Assembly (NCBI RefSeq): GCF_963678635.1
Contig: NC_087063.1
Coordinates: forward strand, 38,826,759 to 38,890,758
DNA from: Symsagittifera roscoffensis
Taxonomy: Eukaryota > Xenacoelomorpha > Acoela > Convolutidae
Reading direction: 5' to 3'
DNA length: 64,000 bases
Shown here: piece after piece, positions 18,549 through 31,400 of the stretch
How positions within the stretch are numbered: the stretch's first letter is position 1
How the letters are laid out: every line of letters begins with the position of its first letter
Notes under the pieces: model-generated
Seen by the model: the letters and a program-made list of their open reading frames with translations, nothing else
Database searches by the model: none
What the model was told of the DNA's origin: nothing
Translations under genes and position numbers: made by a program

Positions 18549-18958
18549 ATGAGTTAGGACCGAAGTGGTTAACTCATAGAGTAATTTCGGATAGGGTACA
18601 CCGTCTGCTCGTCACGCTATCTTATTTTCGGCCGGATAGATTCGTGCAACTTCTTAGTCTAATACCGATCCTAATCCTACTCTTATACTATCTAGTCTCA
18701 GGTTGTTTAACTAGTCTCTGCTAGGCTCAATAGATCTAGGGTATACTGGTTTATGGCGGCTGCTGAAGTTCTCTTGGAGAGGCAACTAATTTCTAAGTTA
18801 AACTCAAATCTCTCTGGTGCTGAAATTACAAGTAATTTCAGCACTTACAAATAAGTGGGTTGTTAGTTAGATGGATCATGATTGGTTAATATTAAATACT
18901 TTACAGTGGTAAAATATCTAATTTATCCAATCATAAAATGTAGTTTAGATCAGGTTCC
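18549..18958 (-). repeat. 5' LTR of element A
   Basis: Nearly identical to 197-605 (three substitutions noticed). The plus-strand outer boundary GGTTCC is followed by ACTA. It contains an internal hairpin-like pair (GTGCTGAAATTA ... TAATTTCAGCAC, about 18816-18846), also present in the other LTR and, in modified form, in the LTRs of element B. Confidence 0.9.
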
Positions 18959-19178
18959 ACTAATAAATTTAAGTAGAGACCAGCTTCGACCGTGAAAGAA
19001 GCGGGGTTTTTAACACATATGTTAGAATCTATTTCTTACATTCTCTTACGATCTGAAAAAGTGTCATACGCGATTCCTTTTTTTTAAAAAAAATAAAGGT
19101 ACGACGTTTATCGAGAAAAAACTAATTGTTCCGTGTCTGAAAACATTTATAAGCTAATAGTTTTTGTATACGACTTAC

Positions 19179-19421
19179 TTTTGTTTTTGAGGTTTTGACG
19201 TAAAGCTGATGAAATTGAGCTTAGTCTCGCATATTGCGATCTGAATCCGGAGTGCCCAAAAATAGCCGAACGCCAGAACATCAAAGCAGCCACACTTGCA
19301 GCCAAACACATGGCAGAGATGACTATCAAGGGAATGTATATCTCCCTGGTAGCGAGCATATCCCATATTTCAGATGAGCGGCCACTGCTCTCACTTTTTG
19401 GGGAGTATTCAGACTGCAAGT
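19179..19421 (-). CDS. CUB-LDLa gene exon 6: linker, membrane span, tail start
   Basis: Bounded by a TTTTTTCAG acceptor (AG at 19422-19423) and a strong AAAAG|GTAAGT-like donor at 19178. It has 2+80x3+1 bases, so it is entered and left in phase 1. It encodes a Ser-rich linker, then a membrane span (IYIPLIVISAMCLAASVAAL) followed by W-R and a Ser/Arg tail, the charge pattern of a type I protein. No stop occurs in frame before the donor, so the gene continues downstream. Confidence 0.8.
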
Positions 19422-22400
19422 CTGAAAAAAAACTAATCAAGTCTGAAAAAATCTGCCTTGCTAAATATATTCAAAACGAAATGTTTCGATCAAAATTTAC
19501 TAAAATTTACTTAAAACAAAAATAGCTAACTTCTCTAATTTGAAAATTATGAATCCGATTTTTTAACTTAATAGTGCAAATCTAATATTTGTAAGTATCT
19601 TATATTTTTTTACATGCTGTCTCCATGCACATCTCGGTCTCGTCTGAGAAGTCGTGCATGGCGCCGGGAGCAGAGCAGTCGGGAACACTGTTGCAGGTGT
19701 CAGACAGAGGGATACACCTGCGAGACAGGCGACAACTGAACTCACTAACTCCGCATCCCCCTAATCAACAAATTAGATTCACAGAAAAAGGTAAATAACA
19801 TTTATTTTAAATAGTTTTGAGGGGTGGGACCTATCATTTCGTGTCTAAAGCTACAAACCAGAAAGTTTGCAGCTTCAACATGCAAATCTAACATTTCGTT
19901 CATATTATTTCATAGTATTTGGTCTTGTAGAGCATTGCTTGGGCTTAATAGAAATCTACCTACAAGTAATATACTGTTTTTATTGAGAGGAAGAACGAGA
20001 TGGGGCCACTCTGTGGTTGGAAACAGAAAACGAGTTGGAAACAGAAAGCACTGAACAAATAACCTGATGGCTCGGCTGAGAGTCTGGAGGCAGGTGGCCA
20101 ATTAACGATTCGCCACTGAAGCTGCAGTCGGGAAGAGGGGACAGTGCTACCTTCTTTCTGATTAGCAGCCCCTGATTGCACAAACCTGCAAAATAATGAA
20201 GGCATATTTCGCGCAGTAAGTTTTCGTCAAACTTTTAGTATCGTGCAAAGATTTTAATGCGCACAGCTACCCAAATCCGCTTCTAACATGAAGGTGCAAA
20301 AACTCAAAAGGCTTAAATAAGGCTAGACAAAAGAGCGAGAAACTTGAAAAATGTTGATAAGAGATATAAACTGATTAAATGTAGAACGTTTTCGACTTAG
20401 ATTGCTTTCTGCCGTTATTGAGAAAGTGATGGAAGGTTTAATTGAGGGGATAGGATGGAGCAGATGGATGACCTTATGACGACTGCAGACCACTGTCTGT
20501 ATATGGGGTGGAAGGTGGACCCACACGCCCTGTAGTGCAACACAGCTGGAGTCACACTCCCATCCAGAATGTCCAACCACCCCACATCACAATTCTCATC
20601 TGCACACAACACAATACAAAATACAATATATTTGATGATCAATTGATATAGAGCGGAAATTTTTGTAAAAAGCTATTTTTGAATAAAAGTTGAGACTGCA
20701 ACGCAAAAAGAAGTCACGTTAGTCTATTTGCGAGCGTTTCACAGCAATCTTTAAGCCTGGAAAGTCCAGTGCTGAGCGCTTCCCTTCTGGGACAACGAAG
20801 ATCCATAAATTTTGAGAAATGGTCTGAACAAAATAATTCTTCGAAAGTCGGAAAAACAAGACTGCTCATATCAGTGAGAAATCTTGAATGTTCCGACTTC
20901 CCTTTCTTAAAAAATTGGATAAACATTAAAAACAAAGAAAAAACATTTTTGAAGTTTTTTAGATTTTCATTTGAAAACCATCCCTCATATGCAAGTACAA
21001 AGTGATATATTTTGCATGGTTCCCAAGCTTATCACCCCGTGTTTTGTAACCCCCTTTTTCTTAACCCCTTTTTGTAACCCCCTTTTTCTGGTATACTGGT
21101 TAAAACGTTAGTCTCAAAATCTAGAGATCAAAGGATCGAATCCCTGGCGGCATAAAATTTTTTCCAATTTTCCGAAAAAAGAGGCATCAAGTGAAATAGG
21201 ACTAGCTTTTCAGGCCTCAATTAGTAAACTTAATTGGACTACTGCTGTACTTATTAAAAAGGACTTAATTTGAAACGAATTATCGTCATTAAAATGGGGG
21301 TCAAATTGTTGTGGGGTTATCATGTTACGGGCTTATAATATAGGGGATGTAAACATAGGGGGTTAAATATCGTTGGGTTAAAGAGTGGGACACCATTTTG
21401 CATATAGCCAAGTAATAAATGATCAAAAAGCATATCCCAATCCAACTTGGAGCAATTTCTAATCTCCGCTAACGCGTTAAGTGCTCGAAATATATCGCGC
21501 GCTAATTGTCCCAAATTAGCCACCTTGACAATCTTCAAACCCACATAATTTTACGAAAAATGATTGCAGGTAAAATATCTTATTAAATTTAGGCTCAGGA
21601 CAACAATAATTTTCAAATAGTATAAAAGTACCGTCAAAAATTGCTAGTTATGTTCTCGAACTTTGTCTGGAGAAAAAACAACCACGCCGATCAGCACAAA
21701 TATTCCGTCATTTTCTTCGAAAGTCGGATCAACAAGGCATCTCGTATCAATCAAGACTATCAATAAGAAATTGAGACCACTACAAAGCAATAATACTCGT
21801 GCAAGGCCCTGAATGGTAGGGTAGGACTACCCTTTAATGTCTGATATAACTTTTGATTAAGTAGAATACAATGTTTTCAGCGTGTTATCAAGAACAACTA
21901 GCTTGGCTGAATTCCAAGCGTAGATCTAGAGTTTCTTTGTTTCAACTGTGCATTATATATATTTAGCACACTGTCTAATTAAAACCAATTGACTTTCATC
22001 TGAAGTAATAATTCGTTCATACCGATGTGAATAATCTCTGAAGTCATGATCTTTAATCTCTTGATACTAAAAATGGGAAACTAATTCATTCAATTAAATC
22101 TTTCGCTGCTATTTCAATTTATGGACCCTAAGAGGTTATGGGCGATTTCGTGAAGAATTGAGACTCTACGCCTGACAGCATCAGAGAGTAAAATTCTACG
22201 GTGGTTTGTATGAATAGGATTTCAAGAGAAAGAAAAGAATTGGTTGTATGAATTACAACTTTGAAAATAGAAGTTTTGAAAGAAAAGAGAAGTTTTGAAA
22301 GAGAAGTTTTACAATTCGAAATTTGAAGTGACATTTAACCATGGCACGAAGTATTCAAACAAGATTGGAAAAATTGACTTTTTCGGGAAATGAAAATGAT

Positions 22401-25400
22401 TGGGAGTATTTTGCTGAGCAATTTGAAGCTCGTATAGTTCTTTTGAATTTAAAGAAAACGTTGAAGGGAACAGATGTTCCAGGAAGTAGTGAAAATGAGA
22501 CTAATGTTAATGATAGAAAAGAACAATTGTGGTGTGAATTAATACAATGCCTTGATCGAAAGTCTGTAATGCTAATAAAACGCGATAAACCAGATGGTTC
22601 AGCGGCATGGAATCGGCTGCAAAGCTACTTTAAAAGTACGGAACGACCACGTGTTCAAAGAATGTTAAATGAAATTTCTAATTTGAAATTAGAGGCGAGC
22701 GAATCGATTAAGGACTACATACTTAGATCGGAAAATTTGCAAATGAATCTACAAGAAGCGGGAGAGGGTATTTCTGAAAAAATGATGATTGCAATGCTTT
22801 TAAAAGGACTACCAAAAGAATTTGATAATTTTACAACTGTGGTGAATTTTTCGAAAGATGCAAAAAGCTTGGACGAGATTAAAAGAGATTTGTCAAATTT
22901 TGCCGAAACAAGCAAGACTTTTTTGCAGAAAAATTCAACAAATGAAACGTTTTTTAGTAATAAAACTATTAAATGCTACAGTTGCGGAAAGCAAGGTCAT
23001 AGAAAACAGGATTGCAAGAAAGACATAAAATGCTACAATTGCAATCAAATGGGACATTTTGCTAGAGATTGTAGGAAAAATACCCAAAATAACCATTCAA
23101 ATAGCAGCCATCAAAAACTGTTTACATCAAAAAATCAACAAAACAAAAGCCATTTTACTTCAGAAAATGAAAACACTGTCGACTTTTTCAGTTTTCATTC
23201 TAATGACAATGATTTTGGCGTAAATTCCGACAAATTTTGCTTGATTGATAGCGGTTGCTCTGCGCATATGTTTAAAACACGCGAATTTTTTACGGAACTT
23301 GATACGAATATTAATGGAAATGTTGGCTGTGCAAATGGAAGTAATTCAAAAATTGTGGAAAGGGAAAAGTAACGTTTAATGTTCAAACAAGTGATGGTCG
23401 ATTGATAACTATAGAACTGAAAGATACTCTGTTTGTACCTACGTATACGGCAAATTTAGTTTCTGTATCTAAACTTAACAGAAATAAAGCTGATGTAATG
23501 TTTGATGATGTTTGTCCCAGAATAATTTTACCAGATAGTTCTGAAATTTTGCTTCAAAATCAACGAGATCTTTTCAAAATGAAAATTGAACTGGCAAATG
23601 AACACTCTGTGGAAAATGTTGCAATGGTTGTTTCGGACATAGAAATTTGGCATAAACGGCTTGGTCATAATAATTTTGATGACATCAAGAAATTAGAAAA
23701 TCTAACGGAGGGAGTTAAATTTAGCCAAAAGAAACATAATAACTGTGTTGATTGTCAAACTGAAAAAGCTAAGCGGAAAGCGATACCAAAAGTTTGGGGG
23801 ACTAGAGCTACAGAAAAACTAAAAATTGTTCATACGGATATTTTGGGACCAATTGATACGATATCTGTAGACAATTTTAAGTACGCAATAGGTTTTATTG
23901 ATTCCTACACAAGATTTTCTGCGGTTTACTTATTGAAAAATAAAAGTGATAGCACTCAGATGCTCAAACAGTTCATAGCGGATTATGGTAAACCAAAAAC
24001 AATAGCTAGTGATAATCCAAAAGATTTCAAATTTGGAAAGTTTAAACAGTTTTGTCTTGATAATGCCATAAGAACTGAATTTTCTGCGCCTTATACACCA
24101 GAGGAAAATGGTAAAATAGAGCGAACTTGGGGTAGTGTAATGGCAATAACTAGATGTCTTTTACAAACTGCCAGCATGGAAAAGAAATTTTGGTCTTTTG
24201 CATTGAAAACAGCTTTCTACTTGAAAAACCGAGTTTATCATTCTGCAATTGGGGTAACCCCATACGAAAAATTTTTCCAAAGCAAACCTGATTTGAAACA
24301 CGTAAAAATTTTTGGTTGTGCTGCATATATGTTTGTCGAAAAAGTAAACATGAAAAAACTTGATTCAAGGGCCGTGAAAGGATTTCTGCTTGGATATAGT
24401 CTGAACAGTAAATGTTATATAGTAGGAACTGAGCTTGATGGAAACTTTGAATTTTTGGAGAGTAGAAATGTTACTTTTGATGAAAAAGTTTTTCCTTTCA
24501 AAAATGACGATGAAAATGATTCTGGACGGGAATTGGAAATAAGCGTTGAAAACTATTCTGAGATTTCTGAGAAAAATTCTGCGGATAATGTCAATGGCGG
24601 AAACCTTGAAAATGATCAATTACGCCGCAGCGAACGGATCAAACAATTAAATGCGCCTGAGATTTCATTTTTTAGAAATGAGACAATTTTTGATGAGTGT
24701 TGGCTAGCTGATGCAACTTTTTATGTTGATAATTTGCCAAAAAATGCTAACGATGCACTTTCTGACCCCAATTGGAAAAAAGCAATGCAGGATGAATATA
24801 ATTCTCTGATCAACAATAATGTCTGGGAATTAGTTCCACAAACGGATCAAACTATTTTGGGGGGAAGGTGGCATTTTACTTTGAAATACAATAATGAGGG
24901 GGGAATTTCAAGATACAAGGCAAGATATGTGGCTAAAGGCTACAATCAAATCAAAGGCGTTGATTTCAAGGAAACCTTTTGTCCTACAGTAAAAATGGCA
25001 ACATTACGACTTATTTTAGCAATTTCAACAGCTAAGGGTTTTGATGTAAGACAATGGGACGTAAAAACAGCCTATCTAAACGCTAATTTGGAAGAGAATG
25101 TCTTCCTGCAACAACCTGAAGGTTTTGAGCAGAAAGACAGTGGGGGTAATCAACTTGTTTGTAAGCTAAATAAATCTATTTATGGATTAAAGCAGTCAGG
25201 AAGAAATTGGTACTATACCTTACAGATGTTCCTTAAGTCAATAGATTTTACAGCGTCAAAAAATGATCCCTGTCTTTTCATGAGAATTTCAAAAGATGTT
25301 TTGGAATACGTATGCATTTGGGTGGATGATATAATTTACGCTTGCAATGATGCTAACAAGTTTATATCATTTGAACAACAAATATCTAGTCAATTCAAAA

Positions 25401-28400
25401 TCAGCGAAACAGCAAAACTTTATTGGTTTTTGGGGATGAAATTCAACTTTAATGGGGATGGGTTAGAAATTTCTCAGGAAGCGTATATTGACAAGCTACT
25501 GTCAAAAATTGGTTTGATTGAGTGTAAACCAGTGTCTACACCTGCAGCTGATGGTTTAAAACTTTGTAAACGGCTACCAAATGAGGTGAAATTAGCAAAC
25601 GACAAAGATTATAGAGGACTTATCGGCAGTCTAAGTTACTTGTCAATTACTACAAGGCCTGATATTTCATTCATCGCTCATTGCTTGAGTAGATATGTGA
25701 ACGACCCTACTGAAGTACACTGGATTGCTGCAAAACGAGTTCTACGATATTTGAAAGGAACTAGATCGTATAAACTTATCTACAGACGATGTACTGCTAC
25801 GCCAATCTTGTATGCCTATTCTGATTCTGATTGGGGAGGTGACAGTGACACTAGACGCAGTACTAGTGGATATTGCTTTTTCCTGTTTGAAAACAGCGGT
25901 GCAATATCGTGGGCTAGCAAACTCCAAACTACTGTTGCAAAATCTACAGCTGAATCAGAGGCTACAGCTCTTTCGTTAGCCTGTAATGAAGGATTATTCC
26001 TGTTGAATTTACTGATCGAAATCAAACTCGATTTAATTGATTTCAAAATGTTTGTGGACAACCAAGCATGTATTTCTCTTGTGAAAAACGACGTTAACAA
26101 GGGAGTCGTAAAACATTTTGCTATTCATCTACATTTCATCAGGGACTTAATTCAAAAGAAACAGTTGGATTTGAACTATATTGGGACTGACAATATGGTG
26201 GCTGATATTCTCACTAAGAATTTGGGCAAGACAAAGTGCAAACGTTTTGGGCTTCAGATGTTCGCCAATTGAGTGGGGGTTTCAACTGTGCATTATATAT
26301 ATTTAGCACACTGTCTAATTAAAACCAATTGACTTTCATCTGAAGTAATAATTCGTTCATACCGATGTGAATAATCTCTGAAGTCATGATCTTTAATCTC
26401 TTGATACTAAAAATGGGAAACTAATTCATTCAATTGAATCTTTCGCTGCTATTTCAATTTATGGACCCTAAGATCAAGAACAACTAGCTTGGCTGAATTC
26501 CAAGCGTAGATCTAGAGTTTCTTTGTGAGACATTGAAAAATTTTTGATTTCTTAAATTTAATTCAACCAAAGCACTATAACAAATATTTCGCAAATAACA
26601 GGCCAAAAGATCCGCTCTTGGGACTTTTTTTTTGAAAAATTAGTATCTAGATAATAAGAAACGACATAGAGAAGATAGTACTCAAAGAGCTTTTGGGGGC
26701 CAGATTTCGAATTAGCAAGGAGGGTGATCCCCTAATTCTGCTACTGCTTGCGAATGTCTGGACATACCAAACTTTGGTAGCTAAAGTCTGGGCATATCAA
26801 AACTTTGTCACTAAAGTCTGGACATAAAGTCGCCAAAGTCTAGACGCATACCAAAATTTGTTCGCGAAATTTTAAAAATAAAGACACAGAAGTCTGGTCA
26901 TACCAAAATTTGGTCGCAAAAGTTAGTAAATAAAGCCCCGAAAGTCTGAACCCACATTCTTAAGACTTTCGTGACTGGCGCGACTCATGTCTCATGTCCA
27001 GACTTTCCAGACTTAAGCTCTCGGCACGACTTTGCAATTTGGGTCTAAATTCGGATGCAGCACGACGCACAAAGTCTGGACATGAGTCTGCGACCTTGAT
27101 CCGGGTCAATTTAATTTCAAACGGTGTTTGAGCTGATTGTATTGCCGCTTACGCAACAAAATAAATCCCACTTTAAAATTAAAAAACTGGCAAACTTATT
27201 TTTCGTAGCTCAGGGCTTTGCTACTTTTCAGATAGTATCAAAAAAGTCGATAGAGCCGAAAGTTTTCTGAAGAAAAAAACCTCATCGGTCAGAAATATTC
27301 CGTCATTTTCTTCGAAAAGCGGTTAGAACAAAAATAACTGAGATTCATTATTGGACTAAGGAGTAGCACAAACATATTTGGAACCAATTTAATACTATTA
27401 TTTATAACCAAATTAAATTATTGATAAAACTATCGCTAGAAAATACTTCTTACTAGCCAATCATGATTCATAACTAACACTTACAATAATTTGTAAGGCT
27501 GAAACTGTTTATAGTTTCAGCCAGAACAGAATTAATTTAACTTAGCAAGCAGTTGCTCTTCTCCAGAACAGTTCCTGATATCTTCTCTCGCAAATAACAA
27601 TATACACTAGATCCATTGAGACTGGGATATGTAGGAGTAAGGTTAGGATTGGTATTAGACTAAGAAATTGCACGAATCTATCTGGCCGAAAATAAGATAG
27701 CGTGTCGAACAGGCGGTGTACCTTATCTGAGAATACTCTATAAGTGAGCCACCCGGCCTAAACTCATCTGGTTTGACCAAGAGTCTCAAACAAGACCTCA
27801 ACAATTCTAGATATAGACAACAAACCAAAAGTAGAGATAAGATCTAAGATCCAAACACGTAACGCAAAATCATAAGAAGTATTGAAAAACTACCTCCACG
27901 TCTCAATCAGTTTAATCAATACCAACGAGTATTCAAGCTTACATCAGGTCAAAACCCAAACAGCGGATTAAGCTTCTGTGCCGTGAATCGAAAAAGCTGA
28001 CTGCAAAGGCTTCTTCTCTACAAGGTTATCAATGCAGTACATTTTCTTTCACTAATATGAAATAAATTACTTGGAGCAGTGAAGTTCTTTTCCAAGACGA
28101 ATATCGTTCAATGATGTATAACTAAAAATATATAATACCAAGAAAAAAGATTTAAGAACTATGAAAACAATTTATAAAATTATGAATAAAATTAATCTAC
28201 AAACTTTCAAAGTTACTGCAGATTTGAAACAAATTTTAAAAATCAAACAAAAATAAAATTAGTTAGTATAAAAATTTAAACTAGTTTCATCAAAATTATA
28301 AAATCTTCATTTCTTCTCAAAGACTCGAAACTTCATCCTTTCAACCGTTGTGCTTCTTTGGTTCTTATCGTAAAATATAACACATAATCTTTCAAAAAAC

Positions 28401-31400
28401 TGATAAAATATTATTTTTTAACTTTAAACAAATTTTTTCTTAAAACCCTAATCTTTTATTAATCTTTACCCTTTAAATTAAATCTTATCTAAGCCTATCT
28501 TTGTTGTGAAATACCTTAAATACTCTTTAAGCCAGATCGTTAAGGCTATCCTTGGAACTTTCAATTTTAACTGAATTTTAATTTCAAATCCTTCTAAAAT
28601 ACTTGATCATCAAGGCTTTCATTAGATCAATTAGAAGAATTATGTTCTCCCCAGCTCATAATACCAGTGTCTAACTACCTCAAACGTCGAATCACTATTC
28701 AATTCTTACCAACCACCCAAGATTAATAGAAGTTTTTGAATAACTAACTAATTTAATTAAGATAAACAGTGAAGAACTTCGGTTATTCATCCTTCACTTG
28801 AGCCCCTTCTCTTAGACCTCTTAGGCTAAAACAAATCTCAAAATTAGTAAGATTTAAAACAGTTTCTAAAAATCTACTTGAGTTCTATTTTTATCTGAAC
28901 CTTGTGGATTGATTTACTAATCTTCAACCCTGGATCACAAATCACACCCGAAGTAAGACTATGTTTCTTATAGAACTTAACCATTTGAGAAAGTATCCAA
29001 TCATTCTAGCGAATTGATGTACTCTTTCTATCCAACCTGTCATTACTTGAGAATCTGTCCCCAGGGTTAAGTTACCGTCACAAAAATTATAAGGACTAAC
29101 ACTTTAGGACATAAAGAACCTAACACCTGGCCTGGACTTCGCAACCACCACTGTAACTCTTATGTTAAGAGATACTCTGATCACAAATAAACAATCTTTC
29201 TTCAAAAATGTCTATATAAAAAAGAAAAATACGATATTGTAATAACACTACAAAAACAAAAGATAGGATACACGAGATCAAAAAAACAAACAAAAAAGAA
29301 GCCAATAATCTTAAAACAAAAACAAAGCATTATTCAAAAATTTTTTAGAACGTGAAACGCAGGTTCGGAATCTGCCTCAACAACGATACAAGAACTTCAA
29401 AACCTTCAAGATCTACTCCACGACAAACATGAATCAGAAAAAAAGCCAAAGATTTTTTTTGGAATCTTTTTACAAAAGGTAAACGCAGAACAAAAATATC
29501 TTCGCAAACCAGTAAGACAATACAATTGGAATCAACCAATAAGATATATTGAAATTTACACATAAACCGTCATTCCGCACAAAAAAATGATTACATACGA
29601 TGATAATTTTGACAATGACTGTATGGTTCCCTGTGTTATTCATCCACAAAGCGAACCCGCTAAAGGACTAATACAACTTCGCCACAATCTAATCTTAAAT
29701 TTGTTTGAAAAAGGAAATTGTCCATGTAACCCAAAACTTCCTGAAGCGAAAATAAAAAGATAAATATTTGACCACTACCTACCAGATATCAGTCAAATCA
29801 CTTCATATTATGGCATATTTACTATTGAAATTCGTACACTACAGTCATCAAATCAACCATCACACCGATTACAAACGGATGATATAGAATAAGAATTCTC
29901 AAACTTTTTTTACAGAAAAAAATCGAAAAATTTTTCTGCAACAAAATTCACACAGAACAAACTCAATTTTCACAAAATTTTCTTTTTTTGCCATTATTTA
30001 TAGATATGCTTTTATATTAGACAAATGAAACATTTTTTGTATCACCACCACAAACATCTCGACACGCAATAGTAAGACGCAAAATAGTTTTTTTTTCACG
30101 ACTACTAAACTCCATTCATAAACCTTTCACCAACAGTGAAATATCAAAAATAGTTAAAGGGGATAAGCAAAGAATTATAGCTTGGTTCATTATAATTAGT
30201 TCGAACACAATTTAGACCTAACATCAGATACAATAAAAAAGTTCACCGATCTCTAAATAAAAAATTAGTTAGTATAAAAATTTAAACTAGTTTCATCAAA
30301 AATATAAAATCTTCATTTCTTCTCAAAGACTCGAAACTTCATCCTTTCAACCGTTGTGCTACTTTGGTTCTTATCGTAAAATATAACACATAATCTTTCA
30401 AAAAACTAATAAAATATTATTTTTTAACTTTAAACAAATTTTTTCTTAAAACCCTAATCTTTTATTAATCTTTACCCTTTAAATTAAATCTTATCTAAGC
30501 CTATCTTTGTTGTGAAATACCTTAAATCCTCTTTAAGCCAGATCGTTAAGGCTATCCTTGGAACTTTCAATTTTAACTGAATTTTAATTTCAAATCCTTC
30601 TAAAATACTTGATCATCAAGGCTTTCATTAGATCAATTAGAAGAATTATGTTCTCCCCAGCTCATAATACAAGTGTCTAACTACCTCAAACGTCGAATCA
30701 CTATTCAACTCTTACCAACCACCCAAGATTAATAGAAGTTTTTGAATAACTAACTAATTTAATTAAGATAAACAGTGAAGAACTTCGGTTATTCATCCTT
30801 CACTTGAGCCCCTTCTCTTAGACCTCTTAGGCTAAAACAAATCTCAAAATTAGTAAGATTTAAAACAGTTTCTAAAAATCTACTTGAGTTTTAATTTTAC
30901 CTGAACCATGTGGATTGATTTACTAATCTTCAACCCTGGATCACAAATCACACCCGAAGTAAGACTATGTTTCTTATAGAACTTAACCATTTGAGAAAGT
31001 ATCCAATCATTCTAGCGAATTGATATACTCTTTCTATCCAACCTGTCATTACTCGAGAATCTGTCCCCAGGGTTAAGTTACCGTCACAAAAATTATAAGG
31101 ACTAACACTTTAGGACATAAAGAACCTAACACCTGGCCTGGACTTCGCAACCACCGCTGTAACTCTTATGTTAAGAGATACTCTGATCACAAATAAACAA
31201 TCTTTCTTCAAAAATGTCTATATAAAAAAGAAAAATACGATCTTGTAATAACACTACAAAAACAAAAGATAGGATACACGAGATCGAAAAAACAAACAAA
31301 AAAGAAGCCAACAATCTTCAATTCAAAAAATTTTTAGAACGTGAAACGCAGGTTCGGAATCTGCCTCAACAACGATACAAGAACTTCAAAACCTTCAAGA

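Larger units (their letters stand above)
197..18958 (-). mobile_element. Giant Ty3/gypsy-type LTR retrotransposon with envelope-like and accessory ORFs (element A)
   Basis: The element is bounded by ~409 bp direct LTRs (197-605 and 18549-18958) and reads on the minus strand. The pol order protease, RT, RNase H, integrase is that of Ty3/gypsy, not copia. At about 18.8 kb it is far longer than typical 5-8 kb gypsy elements. The excess is an extra ~1.5 kb of ORFs before the capsid and about 6 kb of ORFs after integrase, including an envelope-like glycoprotein. A candidate 4-bp target duplication is imperfect (CCTA/ACTA). The LTR copies differ at only about three sites, indicating recent insertion, yet gag, pol and env regions contain frame breaks. 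Every accessory ORF checked has a decayed counterpart in the related element at 27380-40662. It lies on the same strand as the CUB-LDLa gene and downstream of its last visible exon, so it may sit inside one of its introns. Confidence 0.9.
21940..26472 (+). mobile_element. Ty1/copia-type LTR retrotransposon
   Basis: About 4.5 kb with 193-bp LTRs differing at one site noticed (A/G at about 22096 vs 26436), hence recent. The domain order is gag with two zinc knuckles, protease, integrase, RT, RNase H, the copia order. The primer site matches the anticodon-loop region of initiator tRNA-Met. A purine tract (GAGTGGGGG, 26271-26279) precedes the right LTR. The coding region is one frame except for a single break inside protease. 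It lies in intron 2 of the CUB-LDLa gene, in the opposite orientation. Confidence 0.95.

Noticed and set aside
197..18958. Element A as a BEL/Pao element
   Set aside because: A chuvirus-type glycoprotein would suit BEL/Pao, but RNase H and integrase motifs, the YLDD context and close relationship to a 4-bp target-duplicating copy fit Ty3/gypsy better.
21088..21170. Functional tRNA gene
   Set aside because: A and B box-like sequences are present but acceptor and anticodon stems do not pair well enough. It is better read as a SINE head.
23340..23402. Programmed gag-pol frameshift in the copia element
   Set aside because: The break lies downstream of the protease active site, where a frameshift would split an enzyme. 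A single-base indel is more likely.
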